Shown one piece after another: positions 24,855 through 36,261 of a DNA stretch of 64,000 bases (position 1 is the first letter of the stretch; the number at the start of each line of letters is the position of its first letter). The notes beneath the pieces were generated by a model. That model was not told where the DNA came from, did not search any database, and saw nothing but the letters and a program-made list of their open reading frames with translations. This DNA is from Allacma fusca. Lineage: Eukaryota; Arthropoda; Collembola; Symphypleona; Sminthuridae. The translations under genes were made by a program, and so were the position numbers. The DNA is taken from positions 9,424,001 to 9,488,000 of the forward strand of contig OX359249.1 of the NCBI GenBank assembly GCA_947179485.1, read 5' to 3'.

Positions 24855-27800
24855 TTATTTGTAAGAAATGTGTTTAGAAGGTAAAGGTAAGTTGTTTGTA
24901 TTTTTAAGAATTCCTCTAGCAGGTTTTGGATCCACTGGCTTTTCTTTAGGCTTATTTCCATTAAGTGTATCTATACGAACCCCTGGGTTCCTCAAAAGGA
25001 TGCAACCTTCCGAATTCACCATTTTTGCCACTGGAGGATTACGATGACGATTCTTATTTTTTGATCGTTTCTTCTCCGCTTCCCGAACATTTTTACTAAC
25101 GCTGTATAAGTATTGTAAAATAATCAGAATATATGCTGTACTGCGTACACATACCTGTATGTTTATATTATACTGATTTAAATATCATTTTATTAATACA
25201 CAATGTGAGACACTTACGTGCGAAGGTCTTCGTAGAATTCATGAATTTCTTTTAACCAACGTCGACGCTTGATCCTAAATAATTGGACAGAATCCTGCCT
25301 CACAACGATTTGACGATGAGTTTTTCTCCTCCACCAAATGACGATTCGTTCGAAAAAACTTATCCTAGGCTTATAATCCCCTCCACTAAAAGTTTCATTA
25401 TGTCCATGAAAATATCGTAAAAACTTGAATTTATAGTTAAATAAATATATATGAACGGGATTAATAATTACTAACGTACTAAAATCCATTTGGGGAGCTA
25501 TCCGTCTCTCGTAAACTCGAGTAACTTGATTTAGTTTTAGAGTGACATTCACAACCAAAAAAATACTGAATCATTTTTTGCCAAAGATTCTGCTTCCTAC
25601 GTTTTTTTCTCCTTCTCCGTCTCTGCTGATACGTTTTACTCTCACTTGACAAGCTGCGATCCGTTGGAGATTCGGATAAGTTTCTGTAGTAGCGGCGGCG
25701 ATCATGCTCCTTTTTCAACCCTGCTTTTCTTCGGGAATTATTGGACTCCTCAGACGAACAAGAATTGGAGGAGTTCATATTTCTGTATGGTTTATTCCTT
25801 CGTCTGGATCTTGCGTTACGACTTGTTGGGCTCAAATTTCCGCCTTTATCTGTTTGGGAGATTTTAATTTTATCCGGATGTAACGGCACCGTTTGTTTTT
25901 TATGCGTCACTCGTTTCTTCTGCTTGGTCAGTCTGTCATGTTGAGAAAGTTTGGAAGATCTACTAGCTTTTGTTGCTGATGATGAAGACGTTTGTTTCCA
26001 ATGACCCATCTTGAGTACTTCTGTAGACTCTTCTGCAGTACTACATTCATGGTGTTTTTCTTTGACAATTGGTGAGACGGGTTTCACATGAGACTTACTT
26101 TTCTCTAGTGATGTTGCAATTGGCGATTTGCTCGGAATATGCGTGTTATTGTTACGCTCATCATCGATGGCTTCCGATTTGGAAAATGCGCTCCTCAATT
26201 TAATTGCAATATTTCTGGATGATTTTTGGATTGTAAACTTGCCCGGGGAATCAGGTCCGGTGGACGAAACGGAGGGAATTCCGTGTTTCAAGAATTTTAT
26301 ATCCATAATTTCGGGTAATTCGGTGTCTGTGGTAAGGAGTGATGAAGATGCGGTTAAAGGTTTTGCATTTTGACTTGCCTGGTGATCAACCTTGAATCTG
26401 ACAGAAGACGCTCTTTTGTTCTGACTTTTCTTCAGGGCTGCCTTTTGATTGCCGAACTTGGTTTCGTCGCCTTGTTGTGAGTGAACAAATACTTGATTGC
26501 AGATAATACATGTGTTGCTGTCCTCAAATATTTTCTGGTCTTGGTTGTTATTTTCGCAAGAAGCAGTAGAAGGATCACTTCTGGTGGAATGTTTTGAACA
26601 GGAAATACTTTTTTCTAAGGTTTTGCATTTCAGAATGGATGATTTGCTTAAAGGAGTTGGTGGCGGATAGAATTTATAAAAGTTTTCTTCATCTATGGAC
26701 TCTGAACTTTGCGGGTAGAAGGACTGTTCAAGGCCATCGTTTTGACTTCTTCCAAACGCTTCCTCTTCAATGTTAATGTTTACAGGCGATGTTTCAACAC
26801 TACTCGCAAAACTTTCCACTGGAGAAAAAGAGAGCAATGAGCCGGAGCTGGGAACGCTTGGAGATGATCTTGTTCTAAGATGAATTGTTACAGCACTTTG
26901 GATTCTTGGAAGAATTTTTGAACTTGAGGACAAAAGTTGAGTTGCTCTAAAAAGTTCCACGGTTTCGGGATCTGGTTTCGGAGTAGTGATCCTAGTAGAA
27001 CTACCAGGATTTCCTGTATCAGTTTTAGAGCTGTCTTTGAACTCAGTCTTCCCGTCAGGAGTTACAAGTTCTTGTGGATCATTGGGTACATCAAGGGTTT
27101 GTTCTTGCAACACATTAGTAAGCTCTTGTGTCGCTGGTTCTTCTGTGAAATCGTCATGGCACTGATCAGTGATTGCAACTGACACAGCCTTTCTTCGCCG
27201 ATGTTTTCGATCTGTTCCTTGTGTCTTTCCTGGAAAATTGTTGGTCTCTACGTTGTACACAGTGAAGATTCCCGGCAGGGAATGAATGATTCGAACACCG
27301 AAAATATCCATGGGCTTCGAGCAGTACTGGTGTTTATCCAACGCTGCGATGCTATTAGATTCATTACAGGAGATACCGGAAGGATTTCCTGAAGACAGCA
27401 ACATGAAAATTATTATTAAAATTAAACAAACCAGGATTTCCTTCACATTTGAGCGTACGAGCTTGAAAAGGTTAAACTGTAGAGTCAAATAATTCAGATA
27501 TTAAAGGAATCCTTAAGTTGTTTATTTAGATACTGAGACCCAAAATATTTTAGAATACCTTCGTATAAAACATTAGTTTCTGGTGGTATTGATTTTTTAG
27601 ACATGTTTAGCTGGGTGCAGACTGAATCTTGAATTGCTTCAATAGACTCGCCAGCGACAGTTCCCTTGTTTTTCTCAGCAGTACATTTGGTAACATTTCC
27701 TCCACATGATTTCAGTTCCGTTATAATAATAGAGCCAGAATCTGCAGTCCTTCCTCGACAACTCCTGCAGGTCCCGTCTTCGTCCTCAGAAGTGTATTCA

Positions 27801-28561
27801 TGGATAATTGGAGACTGTGAACTACGAGCCCTATTTGACTTTCGGAATTTCGGAGGTTGCACCAATACGACAGCTTTGTCATCTTCTACTGGGACATCAT
27901 AAATCTGACAAGACACGGTTGGGGACTTGAATAATTGCGGAAATAAGAAATCTTCAAAGTCATTGAATGACTCAAACTCTTGAAAAGGATTGAAAGTACT
28001 CCAACTAAACTCCCGAGGAATATTTGCATTGAAGTCGTGGTCTGAGGTCTGCTTGTACTGATCATCAAAGTCAGTAAAGAAATCATTCCAGGTGTCGTAG
28101 TCGAATCTTTCTGACCAAGAACCTGGAAGCCAGTGACATTTGTAATACATGGGGAAAGAAGCTGCCTTGTCCAATGAGATACGGGTTGTGGACTTTGTGG
28201 ACTTGGTTACTCGTGGGATTTTATGCGGAGGACACCCCCATAGTAAAATGTCTTCGGCCTCTATTATTTCAAAAGGAACTTGCTCAAGACTGACCTCATC
28301 CTTCAGTTCGTTGACCTCATCCGTTTCCGTTTCTTCTTGTAGTTTCTTGGAATCACTGTCTGATGACTGTAGCTGAGACTGTTTTGAAGATAAATGGCGT
28401 GCTGTGGCACAAGTACATTTCGATATGGGAGATGAAATAACATGACGGCGAGCTCTGGCACGGATCTTCCGGACTGTCTGATTCCTATTCTTGTACAAGT
28501 GGCGTCGACTATTTTGATATGAGTTCCAAGTGGAGCCGGTACCGTGGCAGAAAAAAACCAT
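24855..28561 (-). CDS. Unknown Ser/Arg/Lys-rich protein, 1,108 aa
   Basis: Not recognised. Four exons in order 27559-28561, 25480-27388, 25218-25385, 24855-25101; every junction is in phase. The start is the ATG at 28561 (MVFFCHGTGS, context AAAATGG). The N-terminal third is basic then acidic and aromatic-rich (about residues 130-220: FDYDTWNDFFTDFDDQY, FNPFQEFESFNDFEDF). The middle is Ser/Thr/Pro-rich and probably disordered, with one CIICNQVF motif. Toward the C-terminus there are strongly basic tracts (QQRRRRRKKRRKQN, FRIKRRRWLKEI), suggesting nuclear or nucleic-acid contact. Left unspliced, the start of exon 2 would read as a hydrophobic segment (EILVCLILIIIFMLL); the intron 27389-27558 removes it, because donor GAAG|GTATTC and acceptor TTCAG|GAAATC fit in phase. 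So I do not call a membrane anchor. Confidence 0.75.
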
Positions 28562-31500
28562 TTTATTTCCAGAGCAGTGGCTGTGTTTTCCAAGGTATGC
28601 CCCACATTTTGTGTTGCGATTTAAACCTCTGGTAGTTTTAGGAAGCCATTTTCTTCGGAAACAAAATTTGATTAGCCAGCAATGTCAGCATCAATAAGCA
28701 ATACATCAATATATTCTTTGATGATATAATAAGGACTACATAATTTGAACAAGAATAATTATTGAACAAGTACATATTCAATCGTGCTAGAGCTTCAAAT
28801 ACATTACATTATAACCAGGCATCGACAGACACGCCGACAGGGGTAATCCCGAGGCAATTTTGTAAATTATAAAGCCTAGGAAACTCTAATTTGTCAAATA
28901 AAGCACTGGGAGATTAAATAATTTGTTTGGACCAATCCGGGTAGCAGATATCCAGACTATTACATTCGGCATTCGCCATCAAAATTTCTCGTGATGTTGA
29001 TATCAATGATTACACTCGGGTGTTGCGACCATGTATTATACTACCCGGATTCTCAATTTTTAAATAATATGGCAAAAAAATAGCATGATTTTATTTTAAT
29101 GCTTACAATGTATTGTTGGTTTATTGTACCGGGTGGTATACTACCTGGGTTTTGTGCACCCGTAATATTTACATAGATCTAGGCATAAACCAATAATATA
29201 TTGCGTAATATAAAATATGGTATTTTATAACATTTATTAAAAATTGAAAATCAGGGTAGTATGTTACCCGGTTGCTACACCCGACAAAGAACGTTGATGC
29301 CAGTAACATAATTAGGAGCAAGTTTTTGCGAAAATAGTTGCGTTCAAATAACCAACAAATATCGCCGAAATCTTGTCATTACTAATCCGGGTATACTCCT
29401 ACTCGAGTTCATTAAAAATATGTATTTAAGCTTCCAGTGCCATATCTGACCTGCAGTTGTTTCCTTGTTCATTTCAAGGGGTTATTAAGGGATAGTCCAG
29501 GGCCTTACTGTTACCATTTACCAGCATCAAATAAAATTAGCACTAGCACTGTATTTATCTTTCTTACATGTTGGAAGTAAAGAATGAGGATTTTAAAACT
29601 GGCAGATGTCAGTCGACACTGCAGAGTGGACTCAATGACGAAAATCCAAGTTGACCAAGACCTCTGACGGGTCAACTACTCGAAGTCAAGATCATTGTCC
29701 GCCGTAGCCAAAACCGGACCAATTCCTTGTCTTCAACAGCATTTTTGTATTGATGACAGACTGTGGACGTTTGAGTTGACACTACTGACACTGATGGCTG
29801 ACGTACGTGGAATACAAAACAATCAAATTGTTCAAGTGCACTCACATTTCTTACACCGTTTCTGTCACTTGAGTTCTTAAGTTCTTATACTTTATTTTGA
29901 GTCAAAAGTTTACCTAGTGATTCAGTTTCACTATCACTGTCACTGTTGTTTACTGAGCAGTGAAAAATCCTTGTCGTTTTGTATGGTTATTTTTAGTTAC
30001 GAATTTATTATACTACAGCATATTGTACTTTAACAAAATGTTCTTATAATGTATTTATAAAGGGCTTTTTTTAATGTTCTCTTTATTTTGCGTGAGAAAT
30101 TGAGAACGTGAAAAATTGCAAGTTACGAATAAATAAAGGTAAATGGAAGCCACCTGAAGATTGCAATAAAATAGAGTATTTGCTATTCAATCCAAAATAT
30201 ATTATCCTAGGGGTATCCTTTACTTTAGATTTCTTACATTTGATAATTTTGTAAATTAAATGTTTTACCTATCACTATTTCGCGTTTTGCTGCGCAGCGA
30301 TATTCGACTAAATTTGCAAAAAAAATCAGCGTATATTATTAAGCGATATATATTTATATACTTGTATTGTTGGGTTTTCGGCAGCGTAGCTGTTGGGTGG
30401 GATTGGTGTGTATGCAGGTTTGGTTAATTTATAATGTCATTGCAAAATGCAACTTTTTTGCTTCGTTCAAATTAGTATGAAATAATAATAATTTATTATT
30501 ATTTAATGATAATCTAATTGAAAAAGTCTTGATTTCAATTTCAAACTTTTAATACTTTGTAACAATAAAATACTATTATTATTTTGTTGGAAATAATATT
30601 GGTAGTTTTGACAGTAAGAAGTTGGAAAAATCTGGAATTTTTTTACACAAATAAATTTTCACAAAAGTCAAAACTGTTTGCTCCTGATTTCTGTTTATTG
30701 ACCTTTTAAAACAATTTGTCTCCACATTTTTGGTTGTTGTGGCCCCAGTTTTTTACGTGGACTGATAATATAAAATGAACTTCAATCCCAATGGGATTTA
30801 CTACAAACCCAGTGCTTTGAAATGTTTTTATAACCGCTGGAGATGTGGAAAATACTAAGTTTAATCTAAATCATAAATACAATATAAAGCTTCAAAAAGT
30901 ACGAAATACCTGCAGTGCTATTTTTAAAAATACTGTTGAGGAAACTTCGCATCATAAGTTATAAAATATCACCAAACTATTGTATTTAGAGTACAAATAA
31001 TAATTTGTCAAATACTTTACCCCTAAAACATGTATTCTGACTCGGTAATCTTGTACACAGATCAAAAATATGTGATTATATATATATATACCTATGATTA
31101 TTCAAAATTACACGTATAAATATGACATTTGTTATTGTTACTTGTTACAGGAAATTGGCCTGTCGGAAAAATTTACAAAAGACATATTTGTTTTTGTTTA
31201 GGGTAACATTATTACCACCCCCTCCACTCACAACTCTAGAATAATAATTTCGCGAAATTTTTTCAAAAACTCATGTTTCAGATTTTAGATCTGATCTCCT
31301 TACTGCAAGAGAAGTAAACAAGCCGATAAATCAATATGGCCGGATAGTTTATGTTATTACATCATTTGTGTGGGCCAGAAATGGAAGTCTTCCTCAATTA
31401 ATGGGTTGGGTAATGGCTACATCTTATTGCTCCACTAGTCTTCGTATTTCCTGTTTCAATTTCTACAATATTACAGAACCTTCCGTCATCATTATCCGTA

Positions 31501-31877
31501 CCCGTACAAGTACCGAAACACGAGATGTGATATAAAGACTTGAGAATTTTTGTACTTGCACCATGTTAATCTCAACAGGCAGGCATGGAGAAGGACAACA
31601 ATTTTTTGATACATGATTGTAGTATACACGTTTTTCACTAAAAAAATGGAACAATAAAAACTAATGCAATCTATCCACTCAGTAATCATAATTCATACAA
31701 TTACTGCACATGCCAGTCACACATTTTCCCCTTCAAATAATGATTTGGTAGTGGTAATAATTCATAAACTTCTGTAGTAAAAACTCAGTTCAGTCCAGAT
31801 AAGTTGCAACATAGACATACAGCAAATAAATGCAATATCCCAGTAATTACTAATAAGTTTAAAAATTCCGTCAAAAA
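28562..31877. other. AT-rich spacer between divergent genes
   Basis: About 3.3 kb separating the starts of the minus-strand orphan and CCDC96, so both promoters should lie here. It contains a foldback around 29150. I see no supported gene; the frame 31463-31654 is on the minus strand just upstream of CCDC96 and has no motif. Confidence 0.6.
29013..29285. repeat. Foldback (long imperfect inverted repeat)
   Basis: Left arm from about 29013 (CTCGGGTGTTGCGACC ... ACTACCCGGATTCTCAATTT) is the imperfect reverse complement of the right arm ending about 29285 (AAATTGAAAATCAGGGTAG ... TTGCTACACCCGAC). Related CCGGGTA-type motifs also occur at 28938, 29130-29160 and 29387. No protein is encoded, so this looks like a foldback or MITE remnant. 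Confidence 0.55.
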
Positions 31878-34040
31878 ATGTCAGAAGCGCCAAGAGACTC
31901 GGTAGACTCCGTAGAATTGGATGAAATTGATTCTACACCAGTAGTAGCTCCGGCTGAAATTGCAAATACTTCTGAAGAAAAACCCCCTGGTGAAGAGCCT
32001 GGAAGTGATAAAAAAGCTTCAATTGAACCACCACCTGCAGGAGAAAACCGAACTTCAGTATCACCCCCCGAGGATCCCACAAGAACCTCAGGAGAACAAC
32101 CAGAAGATGATGCCCGAACTTCAACTGAAATACCCCCAGGGGAAAATACTGACGAGCAACCAGCTTCAATCAAATCGACTGATAAAAGCCCTGCTGAGCC
32201 TCCGCCAGAGGGAACAGCGCCCCGAAAGTTAGTCCGAAAACAGTCTGATGCTGATGTACCAGAAGACGACGATGATATAGGTAAGAGTATATTCTATGTT
32301 TGCTATTATTCAAATAAACCAGTGAATAAAAAAATCAATGAATGCATTCCCTGACTCGATGAAAGATTCGGAAACCAAAAATGACGAAGTAGACGAAGAT
32401 TTAGAAGACGAAGATCATGCAGGAGAGGAAGAAGAGGAAGATGAGGGTGAAGACGAAGAGGAGGATGAAGAGGAGGAGGAGGAGGATGAAGAAGAAGAAG
32501 AGGAAGAAGTGGTGGAGGAATCACCAGAGGATCTAGAAGCTCGAATGAGGAAAAAGCAAGAACGGATTGAACTGTACATTGATATGAAGAGAGATTACAA
32601 ATTCCTGAATAAGAAAAATGCTTGCTTACAGGACAAGTTATACAAGATCAGTGTACGGAAAGGCTTCATCGTCGAAAATAAGACAGAAGAAGAAAGTGAC
32701 AAGTCCAAGAAAAAGAAACGGAAAATTAGCATCAAACATTCTGAAGACGAAGATCCTGACGATGTAGATATGGATGAGGACGATGCTCAATTTGAAGGAG
32801 AACGCTCAGAGAGAATGGAATCTGCAGAAACGGGAACTGGAGGTGGGATTAAGAACTTCTTAGAAGCAGCTCTAGAGTCCAAGTACAGTAAAGTGGTTCG
32901 TCGGATTTGGAAATCTGAAGAATCCAAAATGAATGATTCTATTACTCATGAGATGAATCTCGATAAGTTCAAAGTGAGTTTGTAAATACTCAGAAATCAT
33001 TACTATTGATATTGATCTGACATGAATCCATAAGTAGCCATTTGGACTATCGAATAAATCAGACATAATAATTGTAGGAGAAAAGGGACAAGTGGGAGAA
33101 GATTCATCAGGAAAAATTCTTGGATTTTATGGACCGAGTCCAAGCTGCAAGTGATACAGCTATAGATTCCAATACCGGCAGTCATATCCAACGTTGGGAG
33201 ACGCAGCAGTATGTGGAGGAAGTATCTAAAATTCATTCAAAACTGTGCAGATCTTTAGTAAAAATGTACCAAAATCGGCATGGCCTGGAATTTTCCTTGA
33301 AACGCTTAGAAGAAACGGAAGTTCAGGGAGAAGGTTTACAAATGCTTGAGTATGAGCAACTTCAAGCAGAAAATTATTCCCTGAAAGAGAAACTTGAAGA
33401 CAGACAAAAGGATGTTGAAAATATTAAGGGCAAAATTGCCCATGCCGTTCAAATTTTGGCCCATTTCCGAGAATGTATGCATAGACTGACAGAAAAGATG
33501 GAGGATGGAAACACCAAGCTAACTCTCATTAACAAAAGAGTTTACCAAGTTCGAGAGATCACTGACGTCGTCACTCAACGATATGAGATTTTCAAGGAGG
33601 AAGAGAAAAATTTGATTTCTGTGTCAGGTCTCCTTGATAATACAAAGTTGCTCAGAGATTTTGAAAAAACTCACTTTGATCTCCTGGACTTGAAGGAAGA
33701 AAAAAGGAAGTTGCAGAAATTCTTACAAATTAAATCAAGGGAAATTGAAGAAATTCAGGCTAAATATAGAGATATTCATCTGAACCTTCCAAGATTGAAG
33801 GAGATGGCGAAAGAAGGGAAAGACAGCAAAGGTGATGTTTTAAATCAGAATGTTGAAAAAATTGATCCAGTGGCTGCGAAACGTTTAGAAAGGGAACGTT
33901 TAGAATGGTTGCTGGAAAAACGGAACCTGGATCCCAACAAGCAACGCAGAAGAAGAAAAGTTACTACAGTCAAACCATTTGCTAATAACACGAGTTCGGC
34001 GGCGCTAGTAGAAAAATACAGATGTCATTTTCAAATATGA
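31878..34040 (+). CDS. CCDC96: CCDC96/CFAP184, axonemal coiled-coil protein, 657 aa
   Basis: Cilia- and flagella-associated protein of the DUF4201 coiled-coil family; in ciliates and vertebrates it partners CCDC113 on the axoneme near the radial spokes and nexin-dynein regulatory complex. Exons 31878-32280, 32366-32973 and 33078-34040 join in phase. The acceptor at 32366 has a weak pyrimidine tract and is the least certain junction. The N-terminal part is Pro/Glu/Ser-rich and acidic, with an almost pure Glu/Asp stretch encoded at about 32420-32515. The C-terminal 320 residues are a long coiled coil with the family core LEYEQLQAENYSLKEKLEDR. This layout (acidic disordered head, C-terminal DUF4201) is typical of CCDC96. 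A Lys-rich KSKKKKRKISIK patch lies in the middle. An AATAAA is at 34233. Confidence 0.85.
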
Positions 34041-34232
34041 AATCAAGAAATTCACAAGGGTGAAAAACGTCATTAGAAATATTTTACCATGATTTCGTTC
34101 AGTAGTAATATTTTTTCATGTGTCCTGGCTAATTTTATTTCCTAATTTCGGTGACCCTTCACCTGAACGTTGAAAAGCAAGTTCCTCCCGTCAATTATCT
34201 CCGGTGGGGATACCAAACAATAATATGTGCAA

Positions 34233-34238
34233 AATAAA
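34233..34238 (+). terminator. Candidate polyadenylation signal of CCDC96
   Basis: AATAAA 193 bases after the CCDC96 stop codon; the first such hexamer on the plus strand downstream. Confidence 0.45.
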
Positions 34239-34547
34239 CAGCATTCCGGAAAGTAACAAAAATCTGTATTACATACATATATCTGTTGGCAATTTAATCT
34301 TCAGTACATATTGTCTTACTGAGGAAGGTTACAATAAAATCAAACATTGCAAATATGTAAAAATTAAGAATCAGCTTTCTTATTATGAAATACATTACGG
34401 ATAAAAAAATCTGGGCACATCCTAGACCTTGTTTCATTTTTTGTACTTTTTGGAAATGAAGCTTTCTTATACTTACTTACATGCGTCTGTCTGTTATCCT
34501 ATAAAATCTTGTGGTTTGCATATCTCAGCCACGGAACGGCGTACGAC

Positions 34548-34709
34548 GATTTAAACCTGAATTTCGATTTAAACCTGAATTTCGATTTAAACCTGAATTT
34601 CGATTCAATCCTGAATTTCGATTTAAACTTGAATTTCGATTTAAACCGGAATTTTGATTTAAACTTGAATTTCTATGTAAACCTGAATTTCGATTCATAC
34701 GTGAATTTC
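34548..34709. repeat. 18-bp tandem repeat, nine units
   Basis: Nine consecutive copies of a unit close to GATTTAAACCTGAATTTC with few substitutions (162 bp = 9 x 18). Because 18 is a multiple of three, the array is open in both directions and produces spurious DLNLNF-type and RNSGLN-type peptides, which I do not treat as genes. Confidence 0.95.
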
Positions 34710-34947
34710 GACTGATCCGTTTTATAGCTTCCATTCAAAGAATTTAGTTCTAAAGTTGAACGCGTATTTGTATGACACCTGTAATTTGATACAAAAGTAT
34801 ATATAAATTCAACCCTACATCTTTGCATCTAATACCAACTTACGTCTAAATTCAAACTTCAGTCTGTATATAAACTTTAGTAGTGCTTTAACACGTCACG
34901 ACTTATGGCTGAATCTGTTTGCTGTAACTTAAAATCACAATCCCAGT

Positions 34948-36253
34948 CAGTGCTGCCAGATGTCCCGGATTGACCCAAACTGTCCCGGAATCGATGCGTT
35001 TGTCCCGGAGGAAGTACTTAAAAGAGGATTCCTTGACACAAACGGTTTGGGAAATGCATAAAAAATTCCGGGACATGCTTAAAAAAAGACTCTTGGCCAT
35101 CACCGTTCATTGTACGTTTATAAACACCGGAAACTAATTTTGGCATTGCACGCTCCCTGTTATACATTTCTGGTAATCGCTTACACTCTTCATTGAATTA
35201 AACGTCAATGCAATAAATGGATACTTCGACTCTTCCTGCAGGCTGGAGCGTGCGTTCACACTTAATTATGCACGAACCTACGTAATCCATTGCTTCAATC
35301 TGATTGATATTAATAACAAGAATTTGAAAATTCTGATATCTTTATAGTTATGTCAGGCCGCACGAAAAAAAAAAGAAAATCGCTGGAAGATCGGAAGAGA
35401 GATTGCTTTTACGGAAGCAAAGCCAATTCGATTTTGAAATTACTACCTCGGAAGCAGCAAAAAAGTTTTACATTCGATGCGGATAATTTCCTGCACAAGT
35501 CAATTGAGTACCTAACTACTCATTTTGATTTTTCGAACGGAAACATACTCTCCAGACTGAAATTTTTATCATTATCCATGACCGAATTTGATTCAATCTT
35601 CTCAGAGTTTACCAATTTAGCTAATGAGTTGAAAATCGAACTTTCAACTGATCAGAGCTATCAAGATTTTTGTAATCTACGTGCTAATTACAAAATTATT
35701 GCTGCAGAAGACGAAGTGGATAAGCGTTGTGTATCAGTTTTTAAAATTGTCAAGGCAGTTCCTGTTAGCAATGCACGAGCACTGCACAGCCAGCATTTGC
35801 TGGCTCAGAACGGCAAATGTAAATAAGGAAGGCAGTAAATAGTTGTATGCAATAGCTAGCTGCATATAGCTATGGTAGTCGCTCCAGCTCGAGCGCGCGA
35901 AAATTTGAATCTTACCATCACGGACACGGATGCGGAGACGGAGACTATCCACTCTTTCAACTTAGAAGAGAGGATTGGCAGAAAACGTTTTTAGTCTTCT
36001 AAAATTGATTTGGACGGACAGGCATAATTCTATGTCCGTTAGTTTGATCAAAGCTGAATTACAAGTTAAACACAATTTTGAACTCACTTCTTGTGTTAAT
36101 TTTTTGGAATACATGGGCAAGGCCGAAAATAAAGCCCTCCTGCTTATTAAATACTACTTACTATGTTTTTTCACCATAAACCTAGACAGCTTAAAATTTT
36201 GTATTACAAAAAAAATTGTCCCGGAATTCATGATTTTACATCTGGTAGCACTG
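34948..36253 (+). mobile_element. hAT-superfamily DNA transposon, internally deleted, 1,306 bp
   Basis: Terminal inverted repeats are CAGTGCTGCCAGATG (left) and its partner CATCTGGTAGCACTG (right), one mismatch in 15. Both ends are flanked by the identical octamer ATCCCAGT (34940-34947 and 36254-36261), the 8-bp duplication diagnostic of hAT insertion. Inside are transposase remnants on the plus strand. The element is far too short for a full transposase of about 600 residues, so it is a non-autonomous deletion derivative. Perfect target duplication suggests a fairly recent insertion. Confidence 0.9.
35350..36135 (+). pseudogene. hAT transposase remnant
   Basis: An ATG-initiated frame of 158 codons (35350-35826) ends in FKIVKAVPVSNA, the typical sequence just before the hAT C-terminal dimerisation motif. 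The matching continuation ENVFSLLKLIWTDRHNSMSV appears only from about 35979, after an interruption of roughly 170-180 bases carrying stops, and then runs on to LEYM. The catalytic RNase H-like core is missing between the basic N-terminus and the C-terminal part. This is a broken, deleted gene with no expected activity. Confidence 0.8.
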
Positions 36254-36261
36254 ATCCCAGT

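Larger units (their letters stand above)
34041..34947. other. Spacer downstream of CCDC96
   Basis: Holds the CCDC96 3' flank, an 18-bp tandem array (listed separately) and plain AT-rich sequence up to the hAT element's target duplication. No other gene is visible. Confidence 0.6.

Noticed and set aside
25479-27488. A 669-codon frame read as a membrane-anchored protein starting with EILVCLILIIIF
   Set aside because: The frame has no ATG at its start, and the hydrophobic run lies in a phase-matched intron (27389-27558). The spliced protein has no such segment.
27494-28561. A separate 355-residue gene
   Set aside because: Its 3' end past 27559 is intron read-through; the donor GAAG|GTATTC joins it in phase to the exon ending at 27388, so it is exon 1 of the larger gene.
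31871-32173. Minus-strand Gly/Ser-rich frame
   Set aside because: Shadow of CCDC96 exon 1, which has start codon, splice donor and family context.
34509-34734. Repeat peptides DLNLNF (plus) and LNRNSG (minus)
   Set aside because: Both arise from the same 18-bp non-coding array; an array length divisible by three stays open by chance.
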